64,000 bases of DNA from SSF14 sp037045585 (GCA_037045585.1 JBAOIR010000021.1:62001-126000); one strand, 5' to 3'; positions 1-8,594 are shown, counted from the first letter of the stretch. The notes: a model not told the origin generated them from the letters alone. Translations and numbers: made by a program.

Positions 1-381
1 CAGGGCCGCTCGGGCACCGCCGGCGCGCGGCGGGTCCTCGAGGCCGTCGAGGGCCGGCCACCCTCGGAGGCGGAACTCGAGCGGATGTACACCGAACTGC
101 TGCAGCGCGCCGGCGTGCCGGTCCCCACGATGCGGATGACCCCACCGTGGGCGGAACGGCAACCCGGACGGGTCGACGCGATGTACGAGGACGCCACGGC
201 GATCGTCGAGCTGGACGGTCGCAGGTTCCGGGTCCGTCACGCCGCGCTCACGGAGGACGCACGACGTGACCGCCTCGCGAGGGAGCACGGCTACGACACG
301 GTGAGGTTCACCCACCTGCAGCTCCGCAACGACCCCGACCACGTGGTCGAGGTGAGTCGGACCCTCAGCGCTCGAACCTGA
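1..381 (+). CDS. DUF559-type endonuclease-like protein, 3' end only
   Basis: The open frame runs in from the left edge, so the N-terminus is missing and no start can be given. The visible 126 residues end in an acidic/aromatic core (ELDGRRFRVRHAAL, then a Tyr-Asp-Thr-Val-Arg-Phe strand) resembling the Vsr-like DUF559 fold. That fold usually forms the C-terminus of actinobacterial proteins whose N-terminus resembles AbiEi antitoxins. I cannot see the N-terminal part, so any toxin-antitoxin role is unproven. It stops at 379-381, just before the convergent regulator gene. Confidence 0.55.
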   Translation, partial: QGRSGTAGARRVLEAVEGRPPSEAELERMYTELLQRAGVPVPTMRMTPPWAERQPGRVDAMYEDATAIVELDGRRFRVRHAALTEDARRDRLAREHGYDTVRFTHLQLRNDPDHVVEVSRTLSART

Positions 382-402
382 GGCGAGGTCCGATCCTCGG
401 GG

Positions 403-1071
403 TCAGCCCCAACGGGACTCGCCGAAGCGGTAGCCCACCGAGCGCACGGTCGAGATCATCTGCGCGTGTTGCTCGCCGAGCTTGGCCCGGAGACGGCGGA
501 TGTGGACATCGACAGTGCGCGCGCCGCCGTAGTACTCGTAGCCCCACACCCGGCTGAGGAGCGTCTCCCGGGTGAACACCCGCCCGGGGTTCTGCGCCAG
601 GAACTTGAGCAGCTCGTATTCCATGTACGTCAGGTCGAGCGGGTCGTCGTCGATCGATGCCTGGTAGGTCTCGAGGTTGAGGACGAGCGCCTTGTAGACG
701 ATCGTCTCGGAATCGTCGGCGAGCACACCCTGGCGCGTGAGCAGGTGCCTGAGGCGTGCCTCGAACTCCATCGGGTGGAACGGCGTGACGCAGAAGTCCT
801 CGAACAGCTCGTGACGGCTCTCCAGCTCGCCGAGCTGGGAACCGCGCACCAACAGGAGGAGCGGCGCGATGCCGAGGTCGCCGCGGCCCAGCATCCGGGC
901 GAACGTGAACGCACCGTCGGCATCGTCGGACGCGTCGACGATCGCCCCGGCCCAGCTTCCGGCCACCACCGACGCCTCGTCGGTCGCGGTCGCCCAGGAG
1001 TACCCGGCCATGTCGAGGGAACGCACGACATCGTGTGGGGGAGGATCCGGCCAACAGAGCAGTGGTTCCAT
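403..1071 (-). CDS. glnR: GlnR-like orphan OmpR-family response regulator
   Basis: A 222-residue protein with a degenerate receiver domain (residues 1-115) and an OmpR/PhoB winged-helix domain (about 125-218). The DNA-binding half carries RVFTRETLLSRVWGYEY and RTVDVHIRRLRAKLG, the arrangement of actinobacterial GlnR, the global nitrogen regulator. Asp46 remains at the end of the third receiver strand, but the N-terminal acidic pair is absent and the usual Lys-Pro-Phe is Thr-Pro-Phe, so ordinary phosphorylation is unlikely, as is known for GlnR. It starts 13 bp after the glnA stop on the same strand, so the two are probably co-transcribed. GlnR is inferred from similarity and context; another OmpR-family regulator cannot be excluded. 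Confidence 0.78.
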   Translation of the reverse strand: MEPLLCWPDPPPHDVVRSLDMAGYSWATATDEASVVAGSWAGAIVDASDDADGAFTFARMLGRGDLGIAPLLLLVRGSQLGELESRHELFEDFCVTPFHPMEFEARLRHLLTRQGVLADDSETIVYKALVLNLETYQASIDDDPLDLTYMEYELLKFLAQNPGRVFTRETLLSRVWGYEYYGGARTVDVHIRRLRAKLGEQHAQMISTVRSVGYRFGESRWG

Positions 1072-1084
1072 TCGAAACGACTCC

Positions 1085-2422
1085 CTACCAGTTCTTCAGA
1101 TAGCGATCGAGTTCGAACTGGCTCACATGCGCCTTGTAGTCGCTCCATTCCGCACGTTTGTTGCGGAGGAACCACTCGTAGATGTGTTCGCCCAGCGCCT
1201 CGCGGACGAGGTCGGAGGCCTCCATCACGTCGAGCGCATCGGAGAGCGAGGATGGCAACAATGGGATGTCTGCCTTGACCCGTTCGGCCTCGGTCAGCTC
1301 GAACAGGTTGGCGTTGGCCTCGGGCGGAAGTTCGTAGTTGCCGTCGACGCCGGCCATGCCGGCGGCGAGCAGCACCGAATAGGCGAGGTAGGGATTGCAC
1401 GCGGGATCGAGCGCCCGGTATTCGATACGGGTGCCAGCCGCTTCCTTACCCCGTTTGGTCACGGGGATTCGAACGAGTGCGGATCGGTTGTTGCGGGCCC
1501 ACGAGACGTGCACGGGAGCCTCGAAGCCACTCACCAGGCGCTTGTAGCTGTTGACCAGCTGGTTGGTCACGGCGGTGATCTCGGGGGCGTGGCGGAGCAG
1601 GCCGGCGATGAACTGCTGTGCGACGGGCGACAGGTTCGACTCGGCGCCTTCCTCGTAGAAGGCGTTGGTCTCGCCGGCGAAGAGGGAGATGTGGGTGTGC
1701 ATGCCCGAGCCCTGCACCCCGGCGATCGGCTTCGGCATGAACGTGGCGTGCACACCGTGCTGGAGTGCGACCTCCCGCACGACCAGGCGCAGCGTCATCA
1801 CGTTGTCGGCCATCGACAGCGCATCGGTGTACCGCAGGTCGATCTCGTGCTGGGAGGGGGCATCCTCGTGGAACGAGTACTCGACGGGGATGCCGGTCGC
1901 CTCGAGCCGCTGGATGGTGGCGCGTCGGATGTCCGACGACACGTCCTTGGTGGTGAGGTCGAAATAGCTGGCGGTGTCGAGCGGGACCGGTGCCTGCGAC
2001 GGGTCGTCGCTCTCGAGGTAGAAGAACTCGACCTCGGGTGCGCACATCAGCGTGAAACCGGCGTCGTGGGCCCGCTGGAGATTGCGCTTGAGCACCTGGC
2101 GGGGGTCGCCCTCGAAGGGGGAGCCGTCGAGGTTGACGAGATCGCAGAACATGCGGGCGCTCACCTCGGCGCCGTCGCCCCAGGTCATGAGCTGGAAGCT
2201 CGACGCATCGGGGATCGCGAGCACGTCGCTCTCCTGCACGCGGCTGAACCCATCGATGGCGGACCCGTCGAACTGGATGCCGTCCTCGAACACCGACTCG
2301 AGTTCGACGGGCGAGATCGCGACCGACTTCAGTTGCCCCAGGACGTCGCAGAACCAGAGGCGGATCAGGCGAACCTTCCGCTCCTCGACGGTGCGGAGCA
2401 CGTAGGACTGCTGGTGTTCCAT
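1085..2422 (-). CDS. glnA: Type I glutamine synthetase (GlnA2-like)
   Basis: A 445-residue ATP-dependent glutamate-ammonia ligase of the GSI family. The length fits the short GSI forms such as mycobacterial GlnA2. Visible motifs are DGSAIDGF near the N-terminus, CAPEVEFF (metal-binding Glu), the FMPKP strand, GSGMHTH and NNRSALVRIP. The open frame extends upstream to 2539, but ATG 2422 is chosen because it follows a purine-rich AGGTAGGGG and begins MEHQQSYVLRT, which matches the family start. It is first in an operon with the GlnR-like regulator and divergent from a second, type II glutamine synthetase. A related glutamylpolyamine ligase is possible, but the nitrogen context favours a glutamine synthetase family role. 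Confidence 0.88.
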   Translation of the reverse strand: MEHQQSYVLRTVEERKVRLIRLWFCDVLGQLKSVAISPVELESVFEDGIQFDGSAIDGFSRVQESDVLAIPDASSFQLMTWGDGAEVSARMFCDLVNLDGSPFEGDPRQVLKRNLQRAHDAGFTLMCAPEVEFFYLESDDPSQAPVPLDTASYFDLTTKDVSSDIRRATIQRLEATGIPVEYSFHEDAPSQHEIDLRYTDALSMADNVMTLRLVVREVALQHGVHATFMPKPIAGVQGSGMHTHISLFAGETNAFYEEGAESNLSPVAQQFIAGLLRHAPEITAVTNQLVNSYKRLVSGFEAPVHVSWARNNRSALVRIPVTKRGKEAAGTRIEYRALDPACNPYLAYSVLLAAGMAGVDGNYELPPEANANLFELTEAERVKADIPLLPSSLSDALDVMEASDLVREALGEHIYEWFLRNKRAEWSDYKAHVSQFELDRYLKNW

Positions 2423-2472
2423 GCCCCTACCTTCTACGAACTCGACGGTTCCGCAAAATTCTCGGGTCCCAG

Positions 2473-2510
2473 TTAACACAGCGTTCACATTGGGGCAACG
2501 GGTGGGAAAT
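2473..2510. promoter_or_regulatory. Candidate GlnR operator between glnA and glnII
   Basis: Four five-base boxes start exactly 11 bp apart: TTAAC at 2473, TTCAC at 2484, GCAAC at 2495 and GAAAT at 2506. This matches the layout of the known actinobacterial GlnR site (gTnAC-n6-GaAAC repeated), with imperfect box sequences. It lies in the 161-bp divergent region between the two glutamine synthetase genes, next to a glnR-like gene. The match was found by eye. Confidence 0.55.
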
Positions 2511-2583
2511 CGCGTAGGTTCAGCCTTGCTCCGAATCAAAAAACAGGCCGTCCGCTGGCGGTCTCCGACAAGAGGTGGTGTCC

Positions 2584-3603
2584 GTGCCGTACAGGGCTGA
2601 ATACATCTGGATCGATGGAACCGAACCGACTCCGTTGATGCGCTCGAAGACCAAGATCATCGAGAATGGCAAGGAGCCCGGCATCTGGGGCTTCGACGGT
2701 TCGTCCACGAACCAGGCCCCCGGCTCCGACTCGGACTGCGTGCTCAACCCGGTCTTCCAGTGCCCCGACCCCACCCGCGGTGAGGGCGACATCCTCGTGC
2801 TCTGCGAGGTGCTCCTTCCCGGCACGCTCGAGCCGCACCCCACCAACCACCGTCGCGCCTGCCTCGAGGCGCACGAGAAGTACGCGAAGGACTTCGAGCC
2901 GATGTTCGGCATCGAGCAGGAGTACACCCTCTTCCAGGAGGGCCGTCCCCTCGGCTGGCCCAAGGAGGGCTACTACTACCCCGCACCGCAGGGCCCCTAC
3001 TACTGCGGCGTCGGCTCGGTGGAGATCGCCGGTCGTGACCTCGTCGAGGCCCACACGACCGCCTGCATCCAGGCCGGTATCGGCATCGTCGGCACCAACG
3101 CCGAGGTGATGCTCGGCCAGTGGGAGTACCAGATCGGCATCCTCAACACGATCGACGTCGCCGACCACTTGTGGATGTCCCGGTACCTGCTGTACCGCAT
3201 TGGCGAGGACTTCGGCGTGAACGCGTCGATCTCGGCGAAGCCGATCAAGGGCGACTGGAACGGCGCCGGCTGTCACACCAACTTCTCCACCAAGCAGATG
3301 CGCGAGGGTTGGGATCCGATCATCGCCGCGTGCGAGGCCCTCGGTGGCCCGGGCAAGGTCGAGGAGCACCTCGCCGGCTACGGCCACGGCTACGAGGAGC
3401 GTCTCACCGGCCTGCACGAGACGGCGCACTTCAGCGAGTACCGCTACGGCGTGTCCGACCGTGGCGCCTCGGTCCGCATCCCGTGGCAGGTGGGTGTCGA
3501 CAAGAAGGGCTACATCGAGGATCGTCGCCCGAACGCCAACATCGATCCGTACATCGTGTCCCGTCTGATCACGAACACCGTGTGTGAGGCGGCCTCGGCC
3601 TAG
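2584..3603 (+). CDS. glnII: Type II (eukaryotic-type) glutamine synthetase
   Basis: A 339-residue GSII glutamine synthetase, the family shared by eukaryotes, Streptomyces and rhizobia. It shows AEYIWIDGTEPTP at the N-terminus, WGFDGSSTNQA, the metal-site GIEQEYTL, and NGAGCHTNFSTK followed by a Glu-rich GHGYEERLTGLHET. GTG codons at 2575, 2578 and 2584 are all possible starts. GTG 2584 is preferred because AGAGG lies upstream and the protein then begins MPYRAEYIW, like Streptomyces GlnII. It is divergent from glnA-glnR across the putative GlnR site and is followed by a strong terminator hairpin, so it is probably monocistronic. Confidence 0.93.
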   Translation: MPYRAEYIWIDGTEPTPLMRSKTKIIENGKEPGIWGFDGSSTNQAPGSDSDCVLNPVFQCPDPTRGEGDILVLCEVLLPGTLEPHPTNHRRACLEAHEKYAKDFEPMFGIEQEYTLFQEGRPLGWPKEGYYYPAPQGPYYCGVGSVEIAGRDLVEAHTTACIQAGIGIVGTNAEVMLGQWEYQIGILNTIDVADHLWMSRYLLYRIGEDFGVNASISAKPIKGDWNGAGCHTNFSTKQMREGWDPIIAACEALGGPGKVEEHLAGYGHGYEERLTGLHETAHFSEYRYGVSDRGASVRIPWQVGVDKKGYIEDRRPNANIDPYIVSRLITNTVCEAASA

Positions 3604-3641
3604 CCGAGCGCCACACGTCGGCCCGGTCCGACCGGTACTGC

Positions 3642-3669
3642 GAACGAGGGGCCTTCGGGCCCCTCGTTC
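3642..3669 (+). terminator. Hairpin terminator after glnII
   Basis: A perfect 12-bp stem (GAACGAGGGGCC / GGCCCCTCGTTC) closed by a TTCG tetraloop lies 38 bp after the glnII stop. There is no T-run, as is common for terminators in high-GC actinobacteria. Confidence 0.8.
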
Positions 3670-3722
3670 CGCGTCCAGGTCCGTGTGCGGTCGTCCTCAC
3701 GGCCTGTGCCAGGCTTGGGCCC

Positions 3723-5348
3723 GTGAGTTCCGTGCGTGTCGCCCTGGCCCAGCTGAATCCGACCGTCGGCGATCTCGTTTCGAACACGGACGCGATCCTC
3801 GAGGCCCTCTCCGAGTCCGAGGCAGGCGGTGCGAGGATCACTGTGTTCGGTGAGCTCGCGGTGTGTGGCTACCCGCCGGAGGACCTCGTCCTCAAGCGGA
3901 GGTTCGTCGACGACTGCTGGACTCAGGTCGAACGGATCGCCGAGGCGTCCGGGTCGTGCGCCGCCGTGGTTGGTGTGCCCCAACGGGCCGAGGACGGCCG
4001 GCTCTACAACGCCGCAGTGGTGTGCCGCGACGGTCGGGTCGACTACGTCTATCGCAAGCAGGAGCTGCCGACGTACGCCGTGTTCGACGAGCACCGGTGG
4101 TTCCGTCCGGGTGACGTCGACCAGCCGCTGTGGGACTTCGACGGTGTTCCGGTCGGCATCTCGGTCTGCGAGGACATCTGGATTCCCGATGGCCCGGTGC
4201 TGCGCCAGGCCACCGCGGGGGCGCGCCTCCTCCTCAACCTCAACGGTTCACCCTTCCACCACGACAAGATCGTGCACCGCGAGAAGATGCTCCGCGACCG
4301 GGCGGTCGCCGTTGCGGCGCCCATCGTGTACGTCAACCAGGTCGGCGGTCAGGACGAGCTGGTCTTCGACGGCGGGTCGTTCGTCATCGGCGGCGACGGT
4401 GCGCTCGTGGCGCGGCTCCCGCAGTTCCGCACACACCTCGAATTCGTGGACGTCGAACTCGACGGAGCGTCGGCGCCCGGTGACCTCGTCGTTCCCCGAT
4501 TGGAGAGTGCCGAAGAGATGTGGTCGGCCCTGGTGCTCGGTACCCGTGACTACACGACCAAGAACGGGTTCACCGACGTCGTGATCGGGTTGTCGGGCGG
4601 TATCGATTCGTCGATCGTGGCGGCCATCGCCGTCGACGCGCTCGGTGCGGACCGGGTCCACGGCGTGATGATGCCCTCGCGGTACAGCTCGGACGGCTCG
4701 ATCACCGACGCCGAACGTCTCTGCAACACGCTGTCCATCGAATCGCGCGTCATCCCCATCGAGGCCGGGCACCGTGCGTTCGAGGAGATGTTGGCACCCT
4801 CGTTCGAGGGGATCCCACCCGACCTCACCGAGGAGAACCTCCAGTCGCGGCTCCGGGGCGTCACGCTCATGGCCCTCTCCAACAAGTTCGGCTGGTTGGT
4901 CCTCACCACCGGCAACAAGAGCGAGTCGGCGGTCGGCTACTCGACGCTCTACGGAGACACCGCCGGCGGGCTGGCGGTGATCAAGGACGTCTACAAGACC
5001 GTGGTCTACGACCTCTGTCGCTGGCGCAACGACGAGGCGGGTCACGAGATCATTCCCGAATCGGTGCTCACCAAGGCGCCGTCCGCCGAGTTGCGACCCG
5101 ATCAGCGCGACGACCAGAGCCTCCCCGCCTACGAGGTGCTCGATCCGATCCTCCGCGGCTACGTCGACGGCGACCAGACCGTGACCGACCTGATCGAGGC
5201 GGGTCACGACCCGGCGGTCGTCGGGCGCATCTGCCGCCTCGTCGACATCGCCGAGTACAAGCGCCGGCAGAACCCGCCGGGCATCCGGGTGACGTCGAAG
5301 GCGTTCGGTCGCGACCGCCGGTTGCCGATCACGAACCGGTACCGATAA
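3723..5348 (+). CDS. nadE: Glutamine-dependent NAD+ synthetase
   Basis: A 541-residue two-domain enzyme that amidates deamido-NAD+ to NAD+ using glutamine and ATP. The N-terminal nitrilase-type glutaminase (about 1-250) shows AVCGYPPEDLV, the catalytic-Cys segment GISVCEDIW, and NLNGSPFHHDK. The C-terminal synthetase has the PP-loop GLSGGIDSS and the LTTGNKSE segment. The start is a GTG 3 bp after a run of C and T residues, beginning MSSVRVALAQLNPTVGD as in the family. It stands after the GSII terminator with its own start, so it is a separate unit; using glutamine links it loosely to the preceding block. Confidence 0.95.
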   Translation: MSSVRVALAQLNPTVGDLVSNTDAILEALSESEAGGARITVFGELAVCGYPPEDLVLKRRFVDDCWTQVERIAEASGSCAAVVGVPQRAEDGRLYNAAVVCRDGRVDYVYRKQELPTYAVFDEHRWFRPGDVDQPLWDFDGVPVGISVCEDIWIPDGPVLRQATAGARLLLNLNGSPFHHDKIVHREKMLRDRAVAVAAPIVYVNQVGGQDELVFDGGSFVIGGDGALVARLPQFRTHLEFVDVELDGASAPGDLVVPRLESAEEMWSALVLGTRDYTTKNGFTDVVIGLSGGIDSSIVAAIAVDALGADRVHGVMMPSRYSSDGSITDAERLCNTLSIESRVIPIEAGHRAFEEMLAPSFEGIPPDLTEENLQSRLRGVTLMALSNKFGWLVLTTGNKSESAVGYSTLYGDTAGGLAVIKDVYKTVVYDLCRWRNDEAGHEIIPESVLTKAPSAELRPDQRDDQSLPAYEVLDPILRGYVDGDQTVTDLIEAGHDPAVVGRICRLVDIAEYKRRQNPPGIRVTSKAFGRDRRLPITNRYR

Positions 5349-5438
5349 CCCAACATCTCGACGCCCCCCATCGCACCGGGCCCGAACCCCCCATCTGGAT
5401 CCCCGGGACGACTGCTGGGCGTTGGTAGGTTCCGTGCG

Positions 5439-6014
5439 GTGTTGAGGTCCCTTGCGTTGGCGTTCTGCGACGTGGGCGCGGGCGTGCTGGCCCTCGCCGG
5501 CCTCATCAAGTTCTTCGACCCGACCCCGTGGGTGACCTCCCTCGGAGCGCTCGGCGTGCCCCTCGGCCCGGTCCGTTTTCGTCGATCGGTGGTCGCCGCG
5601 GCGCGGCTGGTCGGCGTGAGCGAGGTCGCGATCGCCGTCCTCGTGTTCGCCGTCGGCGGGACCCTTGCCCTTGGTCTGCTGGCGGTCGCGTACGCCGTGT
5701 TCGTTGTCGTGTCCGTGGTTGCCACTCGCCGGGGCGGCGCCTCGTGCGGGTGCTTCGGCGTCCGGTCGGCACCGATCTCGTCGTTGCACGTGGGCCTCGA
5801 CGCCGTGGTCGCGGCGGCGGCCGTCGTCGGTGCGGTCGACGGGGCCGACGCACTCGCCGTGCGGTTGGGGGACGGGGTCGGTGCGACCGTCGCGTACCTC
5901 GTGTTCCTCGGCCTCGGGGTGGCGGCGATGGTCACGGTGATGACGACGGGGGCGGAGTTGTGGGCGCTCAAGCGTTCGGTCGTCCCGCTCGCAGCCCGGA
6001 CGGGACCGCGGTGA
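5439..6014 (+). CDS. MauE-like (DoxX-fold) redox membrane protein
   Basis: A 191-residue membrane protein with about four to five hydrophobic segments. It carries the hallmark SCGCFG (Cys103, Cys105) after a basic loop, as in MauE/DoxX-type proteins that support disulfide formation during methylamine dehydrogenase maturation. It starts at a GTG and its TGA overlaps the upstream candidate start (GTGA at 6011) of the next gene, so it is the first gene of a compact operon with a MauA-like exported protein and a MauD-like thioredoxin. By family knowledge it would pass electrons across the membrane to the thioredoxin partner; its real substrate here is inferred to be the Cys-rich next protein. Confidence 0.7.
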   Translation: MLRSLALAFCDVGAGVLALAGLIKFFDPTPWVTSLGALGVPLGPVRFRRSVVAAARLVGVSEVAIAVLVFAVGGTLALGLLAVAYAVFVVVSVVATRRGGASCGCFGVRSAPISSLHVGLDAVVAAAAVVGAVDGADALAVRLGDGVGATVAYLVFLGLGVAAMVTVMTTGAELWALKRSVVPLAARTGPR

Positions 6015-6034
6015 CCAGGCCATCGCGTTCGTCG

Positions 6035-7255
6035 ATGAGCACGGCGCTGATCGATCGCGCCGTGGGCGGATTCAGTCGCCGTCTCGACCGCCGGAGCCTG
6101 CTCCGCCGGTCGACGTTCGCCGCGACCGCGCTCGTCGCGGCGCCAGCGGACTTCGTGTTCCGGCCCCGAACGGCCTACGCCGCCGTCTGCCGCTGCCAGG
6201 GGCAGGCCTGCGCGTGCGGTTCGTTGTGCTGCGATGGATACACCGAGTTCTGCTGCACCCTGACCGGCTCCAACGGCTGCCCACCGGGCACCGTGGCCGC
6301 GGGTTGGTGGAAGGTCGATGGATCGGGGTTCTGTGGCGGCGCACCCCGGTACTACCTCGACTGCAACGCCCAGTGCGGCGGGTGTGGGTGCCGCGGTGGC
6401 ATCTGCAGTGGTGCCTGCTCGGGAACCCGTTGCGGTTGTGCGTGGGGCGACTGCAACAACCGCAAGAGCGGTTGCGTCCAGTTTCGCTACGGCCAGTGCA
6501 ACCAGCAGATCGCGTGCCTCGGCCCGATCGTCTGCCGGGTCGTGACCTGCACGCCGCCGTGGGTGTTCGACGGATCGTGCACCACCGCGTCACGCACCGA
6601 CAACAACACGGCCAACCACACCCGACCGTGCCTCGAGGCGCCGTTCGGTGGTTTCGATGGGGTGAACGACGTCGGCGGCGCCATTCGGGTCGTGGGGTGG
6701 GCGATCGACCAGAACCGCCGTGACGGCGTGGAGGCCCGGATCTTCGTCGACCAGCGTCCGATGGTGACCACCATGGCCGACCTCGACCGCCCCGACGTGG
6801 GGGCGGCGTATCCGTACTACGGGCCGAACCACGGGTTCGACATCACGATCGACTGCGAGCCGGGCCGCCACGTCGTATGCGTGCTCGCCTACGATCAGGG
6901 TTCGTCGGCCACGAGCTTCATCGCGTTCAACACCGTCGAAGTGTCGGGTCCGCTCGGCAACGTCGACGGTATCGTCGCGGTGCCCGGTGGTGTGAGGGTC
7001 GACGGCTGGGTCATCGACCCCCGTCAGCCGCAACAGCCGGCGGTGGTGCGTTTGAGCATCGACGGTGTGGCCGTGGTGCAGGCCCCGACCGGTGTCGACC
7101 GCCCCGACGTCGTCGCGGGCAACCCGTCCTTCAACCCGGTGCCCGGATACCAGGCGACCGTGCCGACGTCGCCGGGTGCCCACCAGGTCTGCTTGGACCT
7201 GGTGTACGACTCGGGCCGGACGGCCCGCCTTGGATGCAGTGAGGTGATCGTGTGA
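6035..7255 (+). CDS. Tat-exported Cys-rich MauA-like protein with two C-terminal repeats
   Basis: A 406-residue protein (an in-frame GTG at 6011 would add eight residues). A Tat-type leader (RRSLLRRSTFAAT, about 19-31) precedes a region with about 25 Cys between residues 52 and 182. That region resembles the methylamine dehydrogenase light chain: CPPGTVAAGWWKVDGSGFC fits its first TTQ tryptophan segment. By eye, the second TTQ tryptophan position (normally Trp-Cys-Phe-Gly) reads Ala160-Cys-Leu-Gly, so a normal TTQ cofactor seems unlikely; Trp137 is the only other nearby candidate. Residues 205-300 and 308-406 are two copies of a beta-rich repeat with GW.ID and DRPDV motifs, known from other secreted actinobacterial proteins. 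No heavy-chain gene is nearby. Confidence 0.6.
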   Translation: MSTALIDRAVGGFSRRLDRRSLLRRSTFAATALVAAPADFVFRPRTAYAAVCRCQGQACACGSLCCDGYTEFCCTLTGSNGCPPGTVAAGWWKVDGSGFCGGAPRYYLDCNAQCGGCGCRGGICSGACSGTRCGCAWGDCNNRKSGCVQFRYGQCNQQIACLGPIVCRVVTCTPPWVFDGSCTTASRTDNNTANHTRPCLEAPFGGFDGVNDVGGAIRVVGWAIDQNRRDGVEARIFVDQRPMVTTMADLDRPDVGAAYPYYGPNHGFDITIDCEPGRHVVCVLAYDQGSSATSFIAFNTVEVSGPLGNVDGIVAVPGGVRVDGWVIDPRQPQQPAVVRLSIDGVAVVQAPTGVDRPDVVAGNPSFNPVPGYQATVPTSPGAHQVCLDLVYDSGRTARLGCSEVIV

Positions 7256-8100
7256 TGACAGCCGTCGTGATGATCGAAGCGGTGGTGATCGGCCTGTTGT
7301 CCCTGCTCGTCGTCGGCCTCCTGCGAAGCCACGCCGAGATCCTTCGGGCGCTCCACGACCTGGGGGTGAACCTCGATGAGGAACGGACCCCCGACCACAC
7401 GTTCCGCCTGCGCACCGCCGGCGGCGGTGCCGGACCCGGATCCGGCCACGACCACGACCACGAGGAAGGCAGGGACCACGACGACGTCGCCGCCGACCTC
7501 CGCACACCTCCTCCCGGCGTCGTCGAGGCACAACGACCGGTCGACGATCCGGCCTCGCTCGGGGCTGCCCTCGACCTGTCGGGTGCGACGCCCGACGGGG
7601 AGGCCGCCGCGATCGGTGTCGTGGACGTCGACCACCCGACACTGCTCGCGTTCTTGTCGAGCGGTTGCGTGACCTGCCAGGACTTCTGGGACGCCTTCGG
7701 CCAAGGCGTGACGCTCGAGCTCGACGGCCGCGAGGTCCGCATCGTCGCCGTGACCAAGGGTCCCGGGTCGGAGAGCCCGGGGGTCATCGCTCAGCTCACC
7801 GGCCCCGAGTTCACGACCCTGATGTCCGACGACGCCTACGACGCATACGCGGTACCGGTCTCGCCCTACTTCGTCCTCGTCGACGCCCACGGGTCGTCGA
7901 TCCTCGGTGAGGGTGCAGCGTCCTCGTGGGCTCAGCTCGCGGGGCTGCTCGATCGTGCCGTCGCCGACCGCGTGTCGGCGCTGGGCGCCAACCGGACCCG
8001 GCGCGAGGTGCTCAGTGGATCCGCTCGTCAGCGACGCGTCGACCGCGAACTCGACGCCGCCGGCATCGGCCCCGATCACCCGTCCGTGCACCAGCGGTGA
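7255..8100 (+). CDS. MauD-like membrane-anchored thioredoxin
   Basis: A 281-residue protein with an N-terminal membrane anchor (about 6-23), a His/Asp-rich linker (HDHDHEEGRDHDD, 65-77) and a thioredoxin-like domain containing a Cys138-Val-Thr-Cys141 active site and the cis-Pro segment VPVSPYFVLVD. MauD proteins of this kind form disulfides in the methylamine dehydrogenase light chain. ATG 7255 overlaps the preceding TGA (GTGATG), so translation is probably coupled to the Cys-rich protein, its likely client. The His-rich linker could bind metal. The MauD assignment rests on domain order and neighbours. Confidence 0.68.
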   Translation: MTAVVMIEAVVIGLLSLLVVGLLRSHAEILRALHDLGVNLDEERTPDHTFRLRTAGGGAGPGSGHDHDHEEGRDHDDVAADLRTPPPGVVEAQRPVDDPASLGAALDLSGATPDGEAAAIGVVDVDHPTLLAFLSSGCVTCQDFWDAFGQGVTLELDGREVRIVAVTKGPGSESPGVIAQLTGPEFTTLMSDDAYDAYAVPVSPYFVLVDAHGSSILGEGAASSWAQLAGLLDRAVADRVSALGANRTRREVLSGSARQRRVDRELDAAGIGPDHPSVHQR

Positions 8101-8594
8101 TCCTCCGCGCCCACGGTCTGACGGTCGACGTGCCGCGCGGCTGGGACGCCCGGATCTTCCAGCGCGCCGAGTCGGACGTGATGAGCCCGAGCTCGCCCGA
8201 CACCGACGCTCCGACGGTTCCCCGGAGCGGCATCACCACACCGGTGCTCCACCTCGCCAACTTCCCGTTGCCCGACCAGCGGGGCGACTACGGCAGCGGC
8301 GCCGTGGGGCTGATGCGTTCCACGAACGTGTTCCTCGCCCTCGTCGAGTTCGGGCCGGAGTCGTTGGGAACCCCCCTGTTCGCGCCGAACGGGCTGCCCC
8401 GTCTCCGCGCCGCCGAGCTGTCCGAGACGATCATGCAGCGGCCGATCGCCGGCATGGGCGGCGCCCAGCGCTTCTTCACGGTCTCGGGACGACCGTTCTG
8501 CGGCTACGCCGTCGTGGGTTCGTTGGTGCGGCGGGCGAGCTCGGTGGCGCTGCTCAACGGTGCGTTGTCCCGGATCGACGTCGCGGCCGCGTAG
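8097..8594 (+). CDS. Small unknown protein of the MauE/A/D-like operon
   Basis: A 165-residue protein starting at GTG 8097, overlapping the previous stop by four bases. It has no signal peptide or membrane segment that I can see and one Cys. The start VILRAHGLTVDVPRGWDARIF suggests a beta-rich fold similar in style to proteins that mimic lipoprotein or LpqN domains, but I recognise no family. Its 3' end overlaps the convergent membrane-protein gene by 91 bp. Its position suggests a role with the exported MauA-like protein. Confidence 0.6.
   Translation: MILRAHGLTVDVPRGWDARIFQRAESDVMSPSSPDTDAPTVPRSGITTPVLHLANFPLPDQRGDYGSGAVGLMRSTNVFLALVEFGPESLGTPLFAPNGLPRLRAAELSETIMQRPIAGMGGAQRFFTVSGRPFCGYAVVGSLVRRASSVALLNGALSRIDVAAA

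Noticed and set aside
4248..6023. A 591-codon open frame on the minus strand across nadE and the MauE-like gene
   Set aside because: It is the antisense shadow of well-supported genes, with Arg/Gly-rich composition typical of GC-rich wrong frames and no recognisable motif.
5439..8594. Calling the operon methylamine dehydrogenase
   Set aside because: No heavy chain, no MauG and, by eye, no second TTQ tryptophan; only maturation-type genes are shared.
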